Shown: positions 35,053-45,037, numbered from the stretch's first letter. The stretch: DNA of 64,000 bases from Gammaproteobacteria bacterium (GCA_027459765.1 DAIDHD010000003.1:1-64000); one strand, 5' to 3'. Made by a program: numbers and translations. Notes: a model not told the origin generated them from the sequence alone.

Positions 35053-37506
35053 ATGGGCAATTTGGCCTCGCAACCCACCTTGCCGCGCAAGGCCGACGTG
35101 GTGATCGTCGGCGGCGGCGTGATCGGCTGCTCGGTGGCCTACCACCTCACCAAGCTCGGCCTCACCGACGTGGTGCTGCTCGAGCGGCACCAGCTCACCA
35201 GCGGCACCACCTGGCACGCCGCCGGGCTGGTCGGGCAGCTCCGTCAGACGCTGAACATGACCGCCCTCGCCCGCTACACGAGCAACCTCTACCGGCAGCT
35301 GGAGGCCGAGACCGGCCAGGCGACGGGCTACCGGCAGTGCGGCTCCATCTCGCTCGCCACCACCGATGCGCGCATGGAGGAACTCGCACGCGGCGCCTCG
35401 ATGGCCAAGGTGTTCGAGTTGGAGGTGAATCTGCTCGACCGCGCCGACATCGCCGCGCGCTACCCGCTGGCGAACCTCGACGACGTGATCGGCGGCATCC
35501 ACATCCCGAGCGACGGCTACGCGAACGCGGTCGACGTCACGCAGGCGCTCGCCAAGGGCGCGCGCAGCCGCGGTGCGCGCATCTTCCAGGGAGTGTCGGT
35601 GACCGCGCTCGGCCGCGCCGGCCGCCGGGTCGCGGGCGTGGAGACGTCGCAGGGTCCGATCGAGGCGCGCATCGTGGTGCTGTGCTGCGGCCTGTGGACC
35701 CGGGACCTCGCCGCCGCCGCGGGCATCAACGTGCCGCTGCACCCGTGCGAGCACTACTACGCGCTGTTCAAGGACGTGCCAGGACTGCACCCGGACATGC
35801 CGGTGCTGCGGGACTACGACCACGCCAGCTATTTCAAGTACGACGCCGGCAAGCTGCTGGTCGGCGCCTTCGAGCCGCACGCGCGGCCCTGGGCCGTCGA
35901 CGGGATTCCCGCCGATTTCTCGTTCGGGGAGATCGAGGGCGATTTCGCGCACTTCGAGCCGGTGCTGGAGGACGCCGTGCGCCGCATCCCGGCGCTCGCC
36001 TCGGCCGGACTGCAGAAGTTCTTCTGCGGCCCCGAGAGCTTCACGCCGGACGTCCGCTATCACCTGGGCGAGACACCGGAGCTCGACGGCTGCTTCGTGG
36101 CGGCCGGCTTCAATTCGATCGGCCTGCAGTCCGCCGGCGGCGCCGGCAAGGTGGTCGCGGAGTGGATCCGCGACGGCCACCCGCCCATGGACCTGTGGGA
36201 GGTGGACGTCCGCCGCAACATGCCCTTCCAGTCAAACCGCCGCTACCTGCGCGAGCGGGTGAGCGAGAGCCTCGGGCTGCTGTACGCGACCCACTGGCCG
36301 TATCGCCAATACGAGACCGCGCGCGGTGCGCGCCGGTCGGCGGTGCACGACCGGCTGGCCGCGGCCGGCGCCTGCTTCGGCGAGGCCTTCGGCTGGGAGC
36401 GCGCCAACTGGTACGCCCCGGCCGGCGTGACGGCGCGCTACGAGTACAGCTACGGCCGGCAGAACTGGTTCGCGCACGCGGCGCACGAGCACCACGCGGT
36501 GCGCACCGGTGTCGGCCTCTTCGACCAGTCGTCGTTCGCCAAGTTCAGGCTCGAGGGGCCGGACGCGCTCGCCGTGATCGACCGGGTCTCGGCCAATGCG
36601 ATGGACGTCGCGCCCGGGCGCATCGTCTACACGCAGTGGCTCAACGAGCGCGGCGGCATCGAGGCGGACCTCACCGTGACGCGCCTCGACGAGCACGTGT
36701 TCCTGATCGTGACCGCGGCCGAGAGCGCCACGCGCGACTTCCACTGGCTGCGGCGCCACATCGGCGACGCGCGCTGCGTGCTCACCGACGTGTCCGGCGC
36801 GAGCGGCGTGCTGTCGGTCATGGGACCGCGCGCGCGCGAACTGCTCGCCGCGGTGACCCCCGACGACGTCTCGAACGCGGGCTTCGCGTTCGCCACCAGC
36901 CGCCTGATCGAGATCGGCTACGCGCAAGTGCGCGCCTCGCGCATCACCTACGTGGGCGAACTCGGCTGGGAGCTGTACGTGCCCACGGAATTCCTGCAGG
37001 GCGTCTACGACGTGCTGGTGGAGGCGGGCCGCGCCTGCGGCCTCGCGCACGCCGGTTACCACGCGCTCGACTCGCTGCGCATCGAGAAGGCCTACCGCCA
37101 CTGGGGCAGCGACCTGACCGACGAGGACGACCCGCTGGAGGCGGGCTTGAGCTTCGCGGTGAAGTTCGACAAGAAGAGCGACTTCATCGGCCGCGAGGCG
37201 CTGCTCAAGGCGCGCGCGGCGCCGCCGCGGCGCCGCCTGTTGCAGTTCCGGCTGCGCGATCCCAAGCCGCTCGTGTACCGCAACGAACCGATCTGGCGCG
37301 GCGACACCCTGGTCGGCTGCGTGCGCTCGGGCGCCTACGGCCACACGCTCGGCGCGGCCGTCGCGCTCGGCTACGTCGCCGATCCGCACGGCGACGCGCT
37401 CGCGGACGTGGACGCGTACGAGATCGAGATCGCCGGGCGCCGCCATCCGGCGATCGCCTCGGCGCGGCCGATGTACGACCCGACCCACGCGCGCATCAAA
37501 GCCTGA
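35053..37506 (+). CDS. FAD-dependent dimethylglycine/sarcosine dehydrogenase-like protein with GcvT domain (copy 2)
   Basis: The 817-residue paralogue of the preceding gene has the same order: a DAO domain (VVIVGGGVIGCSVAYHL at about 16-32), His55 in GTTWHAAGLVGQLRQ as the likely covalent FAD site, and a C-terminal GcvT domain (YVGELGWELYVP). The regions around the substrate pocket differ clearly from copy 1, so the two probably act on different N-methyl intermediates, or form a heteromer. The stop lies 14 nt before the Rieske gene, which has a GGAGA ribosome site. Confidence 0.88.
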   Translation: MGNLASQPTLPRKADVVIVGGGVIGCSVAYHLTKLGLTDVVLLERHQLTSGTTWHAAGLVGQLRQTLNMTALARYTSNLYRQLEAETGQATGYRQCGSISLATTDARMEELARGASMAKVFELEVNLLDRADIAARYPLANLDDVIGGIHIPSDGYANAVDVTQALAKGARSRGARIFQGVSVTALGRAGRRVAGVETSQGPIEARIVVLCCGLWTRDLAAAAGINVPLHPCEHYYALFKDVPGLHPDMPVLRDYDHASYFKYDAGKLLVGAFEPHARPWAVDGIPADFSFGEIEGDFAHFEPVLEDAVRRIPALASAGLQKFFCGPESFTPDVRYHLGETPELDGCFVAAGFNSIGLQSAGGAGKVVAEWIRDGHPPMDLWEVDVRRNMPFQSNRRYLRERVSESLGLLYATHWPYRQYETARGARRSAVHDRLAAAGACFGEAFGWERANWYAPAGVTARYEYSYGRQNWFAHAAHEHHAVRTGVGLFDQSSFAKFRLEGPDALAVIDRVSANAMDVAPGRIVYTQWLNERGGIEADLTVTRLDEHVFLIVTAAESATRDFHWLRRHIGDARCVLTDVSGASGVLSVMGPRARELLAAVTPDDVSNAGFAFATSRLIEIGYAQVRASRITYVGELGWELYVPTEFLQGVYDVLVEAGRACGLAHAGYHALDSLRIEKAYRHWGSDLTDEDDPLEAGLSFAVKFDKKSDFIGREALLKARAAPPRRRLLQFRLRDPKPLVYRNEPIWRGDTLVGCVRSGAYGHTLGAAVALGYVADPHGDALADVDAYEIEIAGRRHPAIASARPMYDPTHARIKA

Positions 37507-37520
37507 CACCGGAGACCGCC

Positions 37521-38843
37521 ATGAACTGCGCCAACCGCGGCGGCGAAAGCCCCGCACCCTCCTCCACCGCCGCCGCCGAGCGCCTGCGTGCGCTGGCCGC
37601 GGACGTCGTCCCGGGACACAGCCTGCCGCAGGGCTACTACTGCGACCAAGCCGTGTTCGAAGCCGACATGAGCCGCGTGATCGGCCGCAAGTGGCTGGTG
37701 GCCGGGCACGTGGACCGCATCCGCAATCCCGGCGACTACTTCCTGTACGAGGTGGGCCGCGAGTCGCTGATCGTGGTGCGCAGCGACGCATCGACGGTGA
37801 ACGCGTTCTTCAACGTGTGCCGGCACCGCGGTTCGATCGTGTGCACGCAGGCCGAGGGACGCGCCGCGCGCTTCACCTGCGGCTACCACGCCTGGTCGTA
37901 CGGTCTCGACGGCGCACTGCTCGCCGCGCGGCAGATGCCGGCGGATTTCGTGCGCGAGCGCCACGGCCTGCACCGTTGCCACGTGCGCGTGTTCCACGGC
38001 CTGATCTTCGTCTACCTCGGCACCGAGGAGCCGCCGGACTTCGACGCCACCTTCGGCGACCTGGATCCGTACCTCGACTTCCACGGCATCGCCGGCGCGC
38101 GCATCGCGCACCGCGAGTCCTATCCCACCGACGCCAACTGGAAGCTGGTGGTGGAGAATTTCCTCGAGTGCTATCACTGCGTGCCCTCGCACCCGGAGTT
38201 CTGCTCGATGCACCCGCCGGAGGCGCTGGTGGCGTTCGGCGCCGGCCCGAGTTCGGGTCCGGCGGACGCGGAAGATGCGTACCTGCCCACCCTGCGGGCC
38301 TGGGAAGCGCGCGCCGCCGCGCTCGGCCGGCCGATCGGAACCGTGGACGACGGCGCGGACACGACGCACCTGCGGCTGCTCCTGCAGCGGACGCTGCGGC
38401 CTGGATACGAGAGCGAGACCCAGGACGGCCGCCCGGCGGCGCCGTTGATGGGCAAGCGGCAGGCCTTCGACCAGGGACGCATGTACCTGTCGTTCAGCCC
38501 CTTCACCCAGCTGGTGGCCGACAACGACTTCGCGGTGTTGTTCGTGTTCACGCCGCGGCGTGTGGACTACACCGACGTCGATCTCTATTGGCTGGTCGAC
38601 GGCCGCGCCGGCGCAGACCAGGTGGACGTGGCGCGCATGATCTGGGGCTGGGACCGCACCACGCGCCAGGACAAGACCATCACCGAGAACAACCAGGCCG
38701 GCGTGCGCTCGCAGCGCTATACACCCGGGCCCTACTCCTCCCAGGAGCGGCGCGTGGTGACCTTCCAGGAGTGGTACCTGAAGCAGCTCGACCAAGGCGC
38801 CGCCACGGTCGCCGCCGCGGGGAATACCCGGACGGGCTCCTAG
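37521..38843 (+). CDS. Rieske non-heme iron oxygenase, alpha subunit (GbcA/carnitine-oxygenase-like)
   Basis: The 440-residue product has a Rieske [2Fe-2S] centre (Cys100-x-His102 in NVCRHRG, Cys120-x2-His123 in TCGYHAWSY). It also has a mononuclear iron site with His219 and His224 in WKLVVENFLECYHCVPSHPE. The N-terminus (VIGRKWLVAGHVDRIRNPGD) is like GbcA-type enzymes, which oxidatively demethylate quaternary amines such as glycine betaine. With the two N-methyl dehydrogenase-like genes it could form a stepwise demethylation route. No ferredoxin reductase partner (GbcB-like) is in the window. Its TAG stop overlaps the TAG of convergent kdsB within one CTAG. Confidence 0.88.
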   Translation: MNCANRGGESPAPSSTAAAERLRALAADVVPGHSLPQGYYCDQAVFEADMSRVIGRKWLVAGHVDRIRNPGDYFLYEVGRESLIVVRSDASTVNAFFNVCRHRGSIVCTQAEGRAARFTCGYHAWSYGLDGALLAARQMPADFVRERHGLHRCHVRVFHGLIFVYLGTEEPPDFDATFGDLDPYLDFHGIAGARIAHRESYPTDANWKLVVENFLECYHCVPSHPEFCSMHPPEALVAFGAGPSSGPADAEDAYLPTLRAWEARAAALGRPIGTVDDGADTTHLRLLLQRTLRPGYESETQDGRPAAPLMGKRQAFDQGRMYLSFSPFTQLVADNDFAVLFVFTPRRVDYTDVDLYWLVDGRAGADQVDVARMIWGWDRTTRQDKTITENNQAGVRSQRYTPGPYSSQERRVVTFQEWYLKQLDQGAATVAAAGNTRTGS

Positions 38844-39628
38844 CCCGCCGCGCGCCGCGCCCAGGCGGCACGCACCCGCGCGAGATCCTGCGGCGTGTCC
38901 ACGCCGCCCGGCGGCGGCTCCGCGAGCACGATGAGGTGCAAGCTCATGCCGTGCTCGAGCGCACGCAGCTGCTCCAGGCGCTCGGTCTCCTCGAGCACGG
39001 TGGGTGCGAGCGCGGCGAAGCGCAACAGGCTGCCGACGCGATAGGCATACAGGCCGACGTGGCGCCAGGCGCCCTCGAAGGCCGCCGGCCGCCCGTCCGC
39101 GACCCGATCGCGCGGCCAGGGCACCGGCGCGCGGCTGAAGTACAGCGCGCGGCCGTCGAGCGCGCGCAGCGCCTTGACACAGTTCGGGTCGAGGAACTCC
39201 GCGAGGCTGACGACGGGCGTGACCGCACTGGCGATGTCGGTCGCGGGACGGTCCGCGAGCGCGGCCGCCACCCCGGCCACGGCCGCAGGCGGCATCAAGG
39301 GCTCGTCGCCCTGCAGATTCACCACGATCTCGCCGGCCGCCCAGCCGCGCGTACGCGCCACCTCGGCGATGCGGTCGGTGCCGGAGGCGTGCGCGGCGCC
39401 GGTCATCGCCACGTCGACGCCGGCGGCCACGCAGGCGGCGCGGATGCGCTCATCGTCGGTGGCGACGATCACCGACGCCGCGCCGCTCGCGCACGCAGCC
39501 TCCCACACGCGCACCACCAGCGGCCGGCCACCGACGTCTTCCAGCGGCTTGCCCGGCAGCCGCGAAGCGCCGTGGCGCGCGGGAATGACGACGTGGAACT
39601 TCGGCACGGGCGGCGACGCGGGCGGCAC
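38840..39628 (-). CDS. kdsB: 3-deoxy-manno-octulosonate cytidylyltransferase
   Basis: KdsB activates KDO as CMP-KDO for the lipopolysaccharide inner core. The product is 262 residues from GTG at 39628. Typical blocks are VVIPARHGASRLPGKPLEDV, VIVATDDERI, SGTDRIAEVA, VVNLQGDEPLMPP and RHVGLYAYRV. A second GTG at 39607 directly before the FHVVIPARHG strand is an alternative start. It is the last gene of exbB-exbD-msbA-lpxK-Trm112-kdsB. Confidence 0.95.
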   Translation of the reverse strand: MPPASPPVPKFHVVIPARHGASRLPGKPLEDVGGRPLVVRVWEAACASGAASVIVATDDERIRAACVAAGVDVAMTGAAHASGTDRIAEVARTRGWAAGEIVVNLQGDEPLMPPAAVAGVAAALADRPATDIASAVTPVVSLAEFLDPNCVKALRALDGRALYFSRAPVPWPRDRVADGRPAAFEGAWRHVGLYAYRVGSLLRFAALAPTVLEETERLEQLRALEHGMSLHLIVLAEPPPGGVDTPQDLARVRAAWARRAAG

Positions 39629-39637
39629 GCGGCGCCG

Positions 39638-39850
39638 CTAGCGCGCGAGCAGCGGATCGCCCGAGGACAGCGCGCGCGCCTCCTCCGGCAGCATGATCGG
39701 GATGCCGTCGCGGACGGGATAGGCGAGCCGATCGTTGCGGCAGACGAGTTCGAGCGGGCCCTGGCCGAAGCCACCCCCTTCGCGCTGCAGCGGCCCCTTG
39801 CAGATCGGGCAGACGAGGATTTCCAGCAAACGCTTGTCCATGAACTTCAT
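39638..39850 (-). CDS. Trm112/YcaR family zinc-ribbon-like protein
   Basis: The 70-residue product has the YcaR/Trm112 pattern: [28 protein letters not shown] and [12 protein letters not shown]. Family members lie between lpxK and kdsB in many gammaproteobacteria, and eukaryotic Trm112 activates methyltransferases; the bacterial role is unclear. The CPIC pair and one later Cys are present. The ATG at 39850 overlaps the lpxK stop (ATGA). Confidence 0.92.
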   Translation of the reverse strand: MKFMDKRLLEILVCPICKGPLQREGGGFGQGPLELVCRNDRLAYPVRDGIPIMLPEEARALSSGDPLLAR

Positions 39851-40875
39851 CCTTCCGGGCGGAATTCGCGGCCGGCGGGCGCCGCCGCGCCGGCGAGCCG
39901 CGCACTCACCACCGCCAGCAGCGCCGTCGCCGACGCAGGTTCGAGCACGGCGTCCACCGGCACGTACCAGTGCCGGGCGTCGCCCAGCGCCCCGCATTTT
40001 ACGGCATCCTTCTCCGTCATGAGCACGGGCAGGTCGTCGGCGAAGCGCAAGTCGCCGGCAAGCGGCTGGGCGTGGTCGTCCAGCGGATGCTCGATCACCT
40101 CGATGCCGCGCGCGCGCAGCATCTCGAAGAAGCGCCGTGGATTGCCGATGCCCGCCACGGCGTGCACGGCGCCGCCGGCGAATTGCGCGAGCGGCCGGCG
40201 GCGCCGGCCGTCGAGCGAGACCGCGACCTCGCCGTCCAGGCGCATCGCCAGGGCTTCGCCGGTCCGTTCCGCGGCGCCGTTGACCACCACGGCGTCCGCG
40301 TCGCAGAGCCGCTCCCGGGGCTCGCGCAGCGGCCCCGCGGGCAGCAGCCAGCCGTTGCCGAAGCGCCGCTCGCCGTCCACCACCACGATCTCGCAATCGC
40401 GCGCGAGCGCGTAGTGCTGCAGGCCATCGTCGCTGACCACCACGTCGCAGCCGCGCGCCGCGAGCAGCCGTCCGGCCGCCGGACGGTCCCGACCGACCGC
40501 CACCGGCGCGCCGCTGCGGCGCGCGAGCAACACGGGTTCGTCACCCACTCGAGCCGCCTCGTCCTGCGCCGTCAGCAGGCGCGCCTCGCGCTGCGAACCG
40601 CGGTAGCCGCGGGTGACGATCCCGGGCGCGTAGCCCCGCTCGCGCAGCCGCTCGGCGAGCCAGCACACCAGCGGCGTCTTGCCGGTGCCGCCGACGGTGA
40701 GGTTGCCGATCACGATCACCGGCACGGGCAGGCGCGTCACGCGCCGCCAGCCGCGGGCGTAGGCGGCACGCCGCGCGCGCACGATCGCCGCGTACAGCAA
40801 CGCCAGCGGCTTCAGCCACGCCGGCGGGTCCGGACGCAAATACCAGCACTCGTTGAACCAGGCGGCCGGCGTCAT
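39847..40875 (-). CDS. lpxK: Tetraacyldisaccharide 4'-kinase
   Basis: LpxK phosphorylates the lipid A precursor at the 4' position. The ATG at 40875 gives 342 residues. The N-terminal membrane segment is followed by the P-loop [20 protein letters not shown]. Later markers are [25 protein letters not shown] (lipid kinase Asp region), [20 protein letters not shown] and LMTEKDAVK. The gene starts 17 nt after the msbA stop. Confidence 0.95.
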   Translation of the reverse strand: MTPAAWFNECWYLRPDPPAWLKPLALLYAAIVRARRAAYARGWRRVTRLPVPVIVIGNLTVGGTGKTPLVCWLAERLRERGYAPGIVTRGYRGSQREARLLTAQDEAARVGDEPVLLARRSGAPVAVGRDRPAAGRLLAARGCDVVVSDDGLQHYALARDCEIVVVDGERRFGNGWLLPAGPLREPRERLCDADAVVVNGAAERTGEALAMRLDGEVAVSLDGRRRRPLAQFAGGAVHAVAGIGNPRRFFEMLRARGIEVIEHPLDDHAQPLAGDLRFADDLPVLMTEKDAVKCGALGDARHWYVPVDAVLEPASATALLAVVSARLAGAAAPAGREFRPEG

Positions 40876-40892
40876 GCGACCGACCCTCAGAC

Positions 40893-42629
40893 TCACGCCC
40901 GAAGCTCGGTGCCGTGCAGCGCCGCGTACAGCCCGCCGCGGGCCAGCAGCTCGCGGTGAGTGCCGCTCTCGACGATGCGGCCGCGCTCCAGGACCACGAT
41001 GCGGTCCGCGTTCTCCACCGTCGACAGCCGATGCGCGATGACCAGCGTGGTGCGGCCGCGCATGAGCGTCGCCAGTTCCTGTTGCACGCGTCGCTCCGAC
41101 TCGTTGTCGAGCGCCGCCGTCGCCTCGTCGAGGATCAGGATGGGCGCGTCCTTGAGCAGCGCGCGCGCGATGGAGATGCGCTGCCGTTGGCCGCCGGAGA
41201 GGTTCTGCCCGCGGTCGGTGAGCACCGTGTCGAAGCCGTCCGGCTGCGCCGCCACGAACTCCATCACGTTGGCGGCGCGCGCCGCCGCCTCGATCTCGGC
41301 GGGTGAACGATCGACCGCGTTGAATGCGATGTTGTTGCGGATGGTGTCGTGGAACAGCACCACGTCCTGGCTGACCAGGCTCACCTGCGCGCGCAGGTCC
41401 GCGAGCCGGTACTCGCGAACGTCCACGCCGTCGACCAGCACCGCGCCGCGCTCGACGTCGTAGAAACGCGGCACCAGCCCGACCAGCGTGGTCTTGCCGC
41501 TTCCCGAGGGCCCGACGATGGCGACCGTCTCCCCCGGACGCACGTGCAGGTCGATCGAGCTCAACACATCGCCCTTGTCCGCCCCGTAGGCGAACGAGAC
41601 CCCGCGGAACTCGATCTCGCCGCGCGCACGCGCGAGCGGCCGGGGCCCGCCGGCGCCCTCGGTGGGCTCGTCCAGCAGTCCGAACACGCTCTGGCCGGCG
41701 GCGATGCCCTGCTGCAGCGGGCCGCCGATGTTCACCAGGCTGCGCAGCGAGGACGGAATGAGCATCAGCGCCGTGAGGAACGCCCAGAAGTCGTCCACCT
41801 GCATGTTGTTGGCGAACACCTGGCGGATCGCCACGTACAGCACGCCGGCGAGCGCCACCGAGGCGATGCCGCCGACCACCGGGTTGCTCATCGACTTGGC
41901 ACGCGCCAGTTTCATGTTGGAGGCGCGATTGGCCTCGTTGGCGGCGTCGAAGCGCTCCGCCTGATGCTCCTCGGCGTTGAAGATCTTGATCAGCCGGAGG
42001 GCGTCGATGGCCTCCTTCGCGACCCGCGTGATGTCGCCCATCGAGTTCTGGATGCGCGCGCTGTAGCGGCGGAAGCTGCGATTGGCGATCCGCATCAGCC
42101 AGCCGATCACCGGCGCGGCGACGATGCAGAACAGCGCCAGGCGCCAGTTGAGGTAGAACAGATACGCGGCGAGCCCGGCGATGGTCAGTGTGTCGCTGAT
42201 CAGCGAGATCGACGCCGAGGTGGCGGCGTCGGCCACCTGTTCGATGTTGTAGGTGAGCTTCGAAAGGAGGTGCCCGGACTGCTGCCGGTCGAGGTAGGCG
42301 GTCGGCAGCTTGAGGTAGTGCACGAACACGTCGCGCCTCAAGCCCTTGATCACCTGCCGGCCGACCCAGCTCGGATAATAGTTGCCCACGTAATCGCCGA
42401 TGCCGCGCAGCACGAACAGGCCGACCACACCGAGCGGCACGCTCCACAGCACCTTGGGGTCGTGGGTGACGAAGGCGCCCTTGAGGAAGGTCTTGACGAG
42501 GTACACGAGCCCCATCTGGCTGGCCGCGAACAGCGCCATGCCGAGCACGCCCAGCATGAACACGGCGGCGTACGGCCGCGCATAGCCGACCAGCCGCCGG
42601 TAGACGGCCCAGGCGCTCGCGTCGCTCAA
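40893..42629 (-). CDS. msbA: Lipid A export permease/ATP-binding protein MsbA
   Basis: MsbA flips lipid A-core to the periplasmic face of the inner membrane. The 578-residue half-transporter has six membrane helices (about 1-320) and an ABC ATPase domain with Walker A GPSGSGKTT, signature NLSGGQRQRISIARALL, Walker B LILDEATAALD and the H-loop VIAHRLSTV. Its start overlaps the exbD stop by 4 nt. Position next to lpxK and kdsB supports the specific MsbA assignment over other exporters. Confidence 0.95.
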   Translation of the reverse strand: MSDASAWAVYRRLVGYARPYAAVFMLGVLGMALFAASQMGLVYLVKTFLKGAFVTHDPKVLWSVPLGVVGLFVLRGIGDYVGNYYPSWVGRQVIKGLRRDVFVHYLKLPTAYLDRQQSGHLLSKLTYNIEQVADAATSASISLISDTLTIAGLAAYLFYLNWRLALFCIVAAPVIGWLMRIANRSFRRYSARIQNSMGDITRVAKEAIDALRLIKIFNAEEHQAERFDAANEANRASNMKLARAKSMSNPVVGGIASVALAGVLYVAIRQVFANNMQVDDFWAFLTALMLIPSSLRSLVNIGGPLQQGIAAGQSVFGLLDEPTEGAGGPRPLARARGEIEFRGVSFAYGADKGDVLSSIDLHVRPGETVAIVGPSGSGKTTLVGLVPRFYDVERGAVLVDGVDVREYRLADLRAQVSLVSQDVVLFHDTIRNNIAFNAVDRSPAEIEAAARAANVMEFVAAQPDGFDTVLTDRGQNLSGGQRQRISIARALLKDAPILILDEATAALDNESERRVQQELATLMRGRTTLVIAHRLSTVENADRIVVLERGRIVESGTHRELLARGGLYAALHGTELRA

Positions 42630-43048
42630 GGACCGGCGTCCTCGTGGACGGTGGCTATATCCAGCTGAGAGAAGCCGAGGTGTCCGGCGACGTCCATCGC
42701 CGTGACCACCGACTGGTGCGTCGCGCGTGCGTCGGCGCGGATGACGATGGGACCGCGGTCGCCAGCGGATTCCTTGATCAGCGCCGCGCGCAGCGTGTCG
42801 GGGCTGGCATTGATCAAGGTGCGCTCGTTCACCCGATAGGCGCCCTCGGCGGTGACGGTGATCACGAGCGGCTGGCGCGGGCCGGGCGGCACGGGCTGCT
42901 CGCTCGCGCGCGGAAGCTGCACCTTGACGCGCCCCTCCTGGTTGAAGGTGGTCGACACCATGAAGAAGATCAGCAGCACGAGCAATACGTCGATCAGGGA
43001 GATCAGGTTGATCTCCGGATCCTCGCGGTGACGCGGCCGCAGGTTCAT
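42626..43048 (-). CDS. exbD: ExbD/TolR family biopolymer transport protein
   Basis: The 140-residue product has one N-terminal membrane segment with the functional Asp (INLISLIDVLLVLLIFFMVS) and a periplasmic ExbD/TolR domain (VITVTAEGAYRVNERTL). With the preceding ExbB-like protein it would form a proton-driven motor. TonB and TolA are not encoded nearby. In many gammaproteobacteria this exbBD pair sits immediately before msbA. The ATG overlaps the exbB stop (ATGA). Confidence 0.92.
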   Translation of the reverse strand: MNLRPRHREDPEINLISLIDVLLVLLIFFMVSTTFNQEGRVKVQLPRASEQPVPPGPRQPLVITVTAEGAYRVNERTLINASPDTLRAALIKESAGDRGPIVIRADARATHQSVVTAMDVAGHLGFSQLDIATVHEDAGP

Positions 43049-43692
43049 CGATACGCCGGCCCGACGTCGCGCATCGCGGCGGCGGCGGCGGCGCGCTCGT
43101 CGAGCGCGTCGACCAGCTTCATCGCCTCCTTCTCCATGCGGATCACGAGGCGCTCCACCTTGCCGCGCAGGAATCGGTAGGCGATCAGCGACGGGATCGC
43201 CACGGTGAGCCCCGCCGCGGTGGTGATCAGGGCCTCGCCGATGCCGCCGGAGAGGATGCGCGGATCGCCGATGCCGTTCGCGGAGATGGCGTTGAAGGCG
43301 TGGATGATGCCCGCCACGGTGCCGAGCAGGCCGAGCAGCGGCGCCACCGCCGCGATGGTGCCCAGGGTGTTGAGGAAGCGCTCCAGCTCGTGCACCACGT
43401 GCCGGCCGCCGTCCTCCAGGCGTTCGACCAGCAGCGTGCGCGGCTTGTCGCGGTTGGCGAGGCCGATGGCGAGCAGTTGGCCGAGCGGGGAGTTCTGTTC
43501 GAGCGCCGCGATCAGCTTGTCGCTCAACTCGTCGGCCTCGATCCAGTTCCACACCTTGGCGGACAGGTCCTTCGGGATCACCCGCTCGGTCTTGAGCGTC
43601 CACAGACGCTCCAGGATGATCGCGACCGACGCGATCGAGCACAGGATGATCGGCCACATGAAGCCGCCGCCGGCGCGGATGATCTCCCACAT
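43045..43692 (-). CDS. exbB: ExbB/TolQ family proton channel protein
   Basis: The 215-residue product has three membrane segments: about 10-30 (GFMWPIILCSIASVAIILER), about 108-130 (LGTIAAVAPLLGLLGTVAGI) and about 150-172 (GGIGEALITTAAGLTVAIPS). The TAPLLGLLGTV-like and EALITTAAGL motifs are typical of MotA/TolQ/ExbB proteins. It begins the operon that continues with exbD, msbA, lpxK, the Trm112 gene and kdsB. A promoter lies 42 nt upstream. Confidence 0.93.
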   Translation of the reverse strand: MWEIIRAGGGFMWPIILCSIASVAIILERLWTLKTERVIPKDLSAKVWNWIEADELSDKLIAALEQNSPLGQLLAIGLANRDKPRTLLVERLEDGGRHVVHELERFLNTLGTIAAVAPLLGLLGTVAGIIHAFNAISANGIGDPRILSGGIGEALITTAAGLTVAIPSLIAYRFLRGKVERLVIRMEKEAMKLVDALDERAAAAAAMRDVGPAYR

Positions 43693-43733
43693 CGTAGTGT
43701 CGCTACCTCGAGGCCTCGCACACGCGAGCGGCC

Positions 43734-43762
43734 ATGATACTTGAGCGCCCCGGGCCGGTTAA
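43734..43762 (-). promoter_or_regulatory. Candidate promoter of the exbB-exbD-msbA-lpxK-kdsB operon
   Basis: On the minus strand TTAACC (43762-43757) and TATCAT (43739-43734) are separated by 17 nt, giving a leader of about 35 nt before the exbB ATG at 43692. Confidence 0.5.
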
Positions 43763-43801
43763 GCGGCATAATGAGCGGCAGGGAGTTCGCACGGTTCGTC
43801 C

Positions 43802-44368
43802 ATGAAGCGCTGGCTCGAGAGCATCACGCCGGACAGGCACTCGCTGGAGAAGCTCTGGTGCATGCGCCCGTTCGCGGCCCTGGGCGCGCACCGCGGCTGC
43901 TGGACGTTCAACCGCGGCAGCGTGACCCGCGCCTTCGCGGTGGGGCTCTTCATCGCCTTCATCCCGCCGACGCCGCTGCCGGTGCACCTCCTCACCTGCA
44001 CCATCCTCGGAATCTCGTTCGGCCTCAATCTGCCGGTGCTGTTCGCGACGGTGTTCCTCAGCAACCCGTTCACCTGGGTGCCGCAGGTGCTCGCCTCCAT
44101 ATGGGTGGGAGCGAAGCTCACCGGCATGGATCTCGCGCCGATGGTGCACGACATGAGCCGGCGCACCCTGTTCGCCCATCTGCACGCGCTCTGGCCGCCG
44201 CTCCTGATCGGCGCGCTCGTGCTCGGCCTGGCCGCCGCCGCCGCCGGCTACGTGCTCGCGCAGTGCGCCTGGCGGCTGCGCGTCGCCCTGCACCTGCGCC
44301 GCCGCCGGCAACGCCGTCTAGCCGGCAGCGGGCACGGCAGCGCGCTCGACCAGCGCTCCGTCCGTTAA
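43802..44368 (+). CDS. DUF2062 domain protein
   Basis: The 188-residue protein has the DUF2062 core: [40 protein letters not shown] and NPFTWVP, with two to three membrane segments and a very basic C-terminal tail ([14 protein letters not shown]). Its function is unknown. In other bacteria it is often near msbA or glycosyltransferase genes. It runs convergently into lolD, and the two coding regions overlap by 51 nt at their 3' ends. Confidence 0.85.
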   Translation: MKRWLESITPDRHSLEKLWCMRPFAALGAHRGCWTFNRGSVTRAFAVGLFIAFIPPTPLPVHLLTCTILGISFGLNLPVLFATVFLSNPFTWVPQVLASIWVGAKLTGMDLAPMVHDMSRRTLFAHLHALWPPLLIGALVLGLAAAAAGYVLAQCAWRLRVALHLRRRRQRRLAGSGHGSALDQRSVR

Positions 44369-45025
44369 GGTCAGCACCCGATCGAGGCGCGCCGCCATGC
44401 GCTCGTCGTGGGTGACGATCACGAGGCTGGTGGCGAGCTCGCGGTTCAATTCCAGCATCAGCTCGAACACCTGGGCGGCATTGCGGCCGTCGAGATTGCC
44501 GGTGGGCTCGTCCGCCAGCACGAGCTGCGGGCGGGTCACCAGGGCGCGCGCCACCGCCGCGCGCTGACGTTCACCGCCGGACAGCTGCGACGGCCGGTGC
44601 TCGAGCCGGGCGCCGAGGCCCACGCGCTCGAGCAGCGCCGCCGCGGAGCGCCGCGCCTCGGCCGGATCCGCGCGCCGCACCAGCAGCGGCATGGCCACGT
44701 TTTCCAGCGCGGTGAACTCGGGCAGCAGGTGGTGGAACTGATATACGAAGCCGACGGCGCGGTTGCGCAGCCGACCGCGGGCGGCGTCGTCCAGCCGGTT
44801 CATCTCCACCCCGGCGATCTCCACCGTCCCGGCCGTGGGCAGATCGAGCCCGCCGAGCACCTGCAGGAGCGTGGTCTTGCCGGAGCCCGAGGCGCCGACG
44901 ATGGCGATACGCTCGCCGGGCAGCACGGTGATGCTGGCGCCGCGCAGCACCGGCAGTCGGGTCTGCCCCTGCACGAACTCCTTGTGCAGGTCGACGCCGC
45001 GCAGCACCGGGGTCTCGATGGTCAT
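44318..45025 (-). CDS. lolD: Lipoprotein-releasing system ATP-binding protein LolD
   Basis: LolD is the ATPase of LolCDE, which extracts outer-membrane lipoproteins from the inner membrane and passes them to LolA. The 235-residue product has Walker [13 protein letters not shown], the LolD-type [20 protein letters not shown], signature [17 protein letters not shown] and Walker [13 protein letters not shown]. It starts 12 nt after the lolE stop. The C-terminus overlaps the convergent DUF2062 gene. Confidence 0.95.
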   Translation of the reverse strand: MTIETPVLRGVDLHKEFVQGQTRLPVLRGASITVLPGERIAIVGASGSGKTTLLQVLGGLDLPTAGTVEIAGVEMNRLDDAARGRLRNRAVGFVYQFHHLLPEFTALENVAMPLLVRRADPAEARRSAAALLERVGLGARLEHRPSQLSGGERQRAAVARALVTRPQLVLADEPTGNLDGRNAAQVFELMLELNRELATSLVIVTHDERMAARLDRVLTLTDGALVERAAVPAAG

Positions 45026-45037
45026 GTCGGGTAGGTC

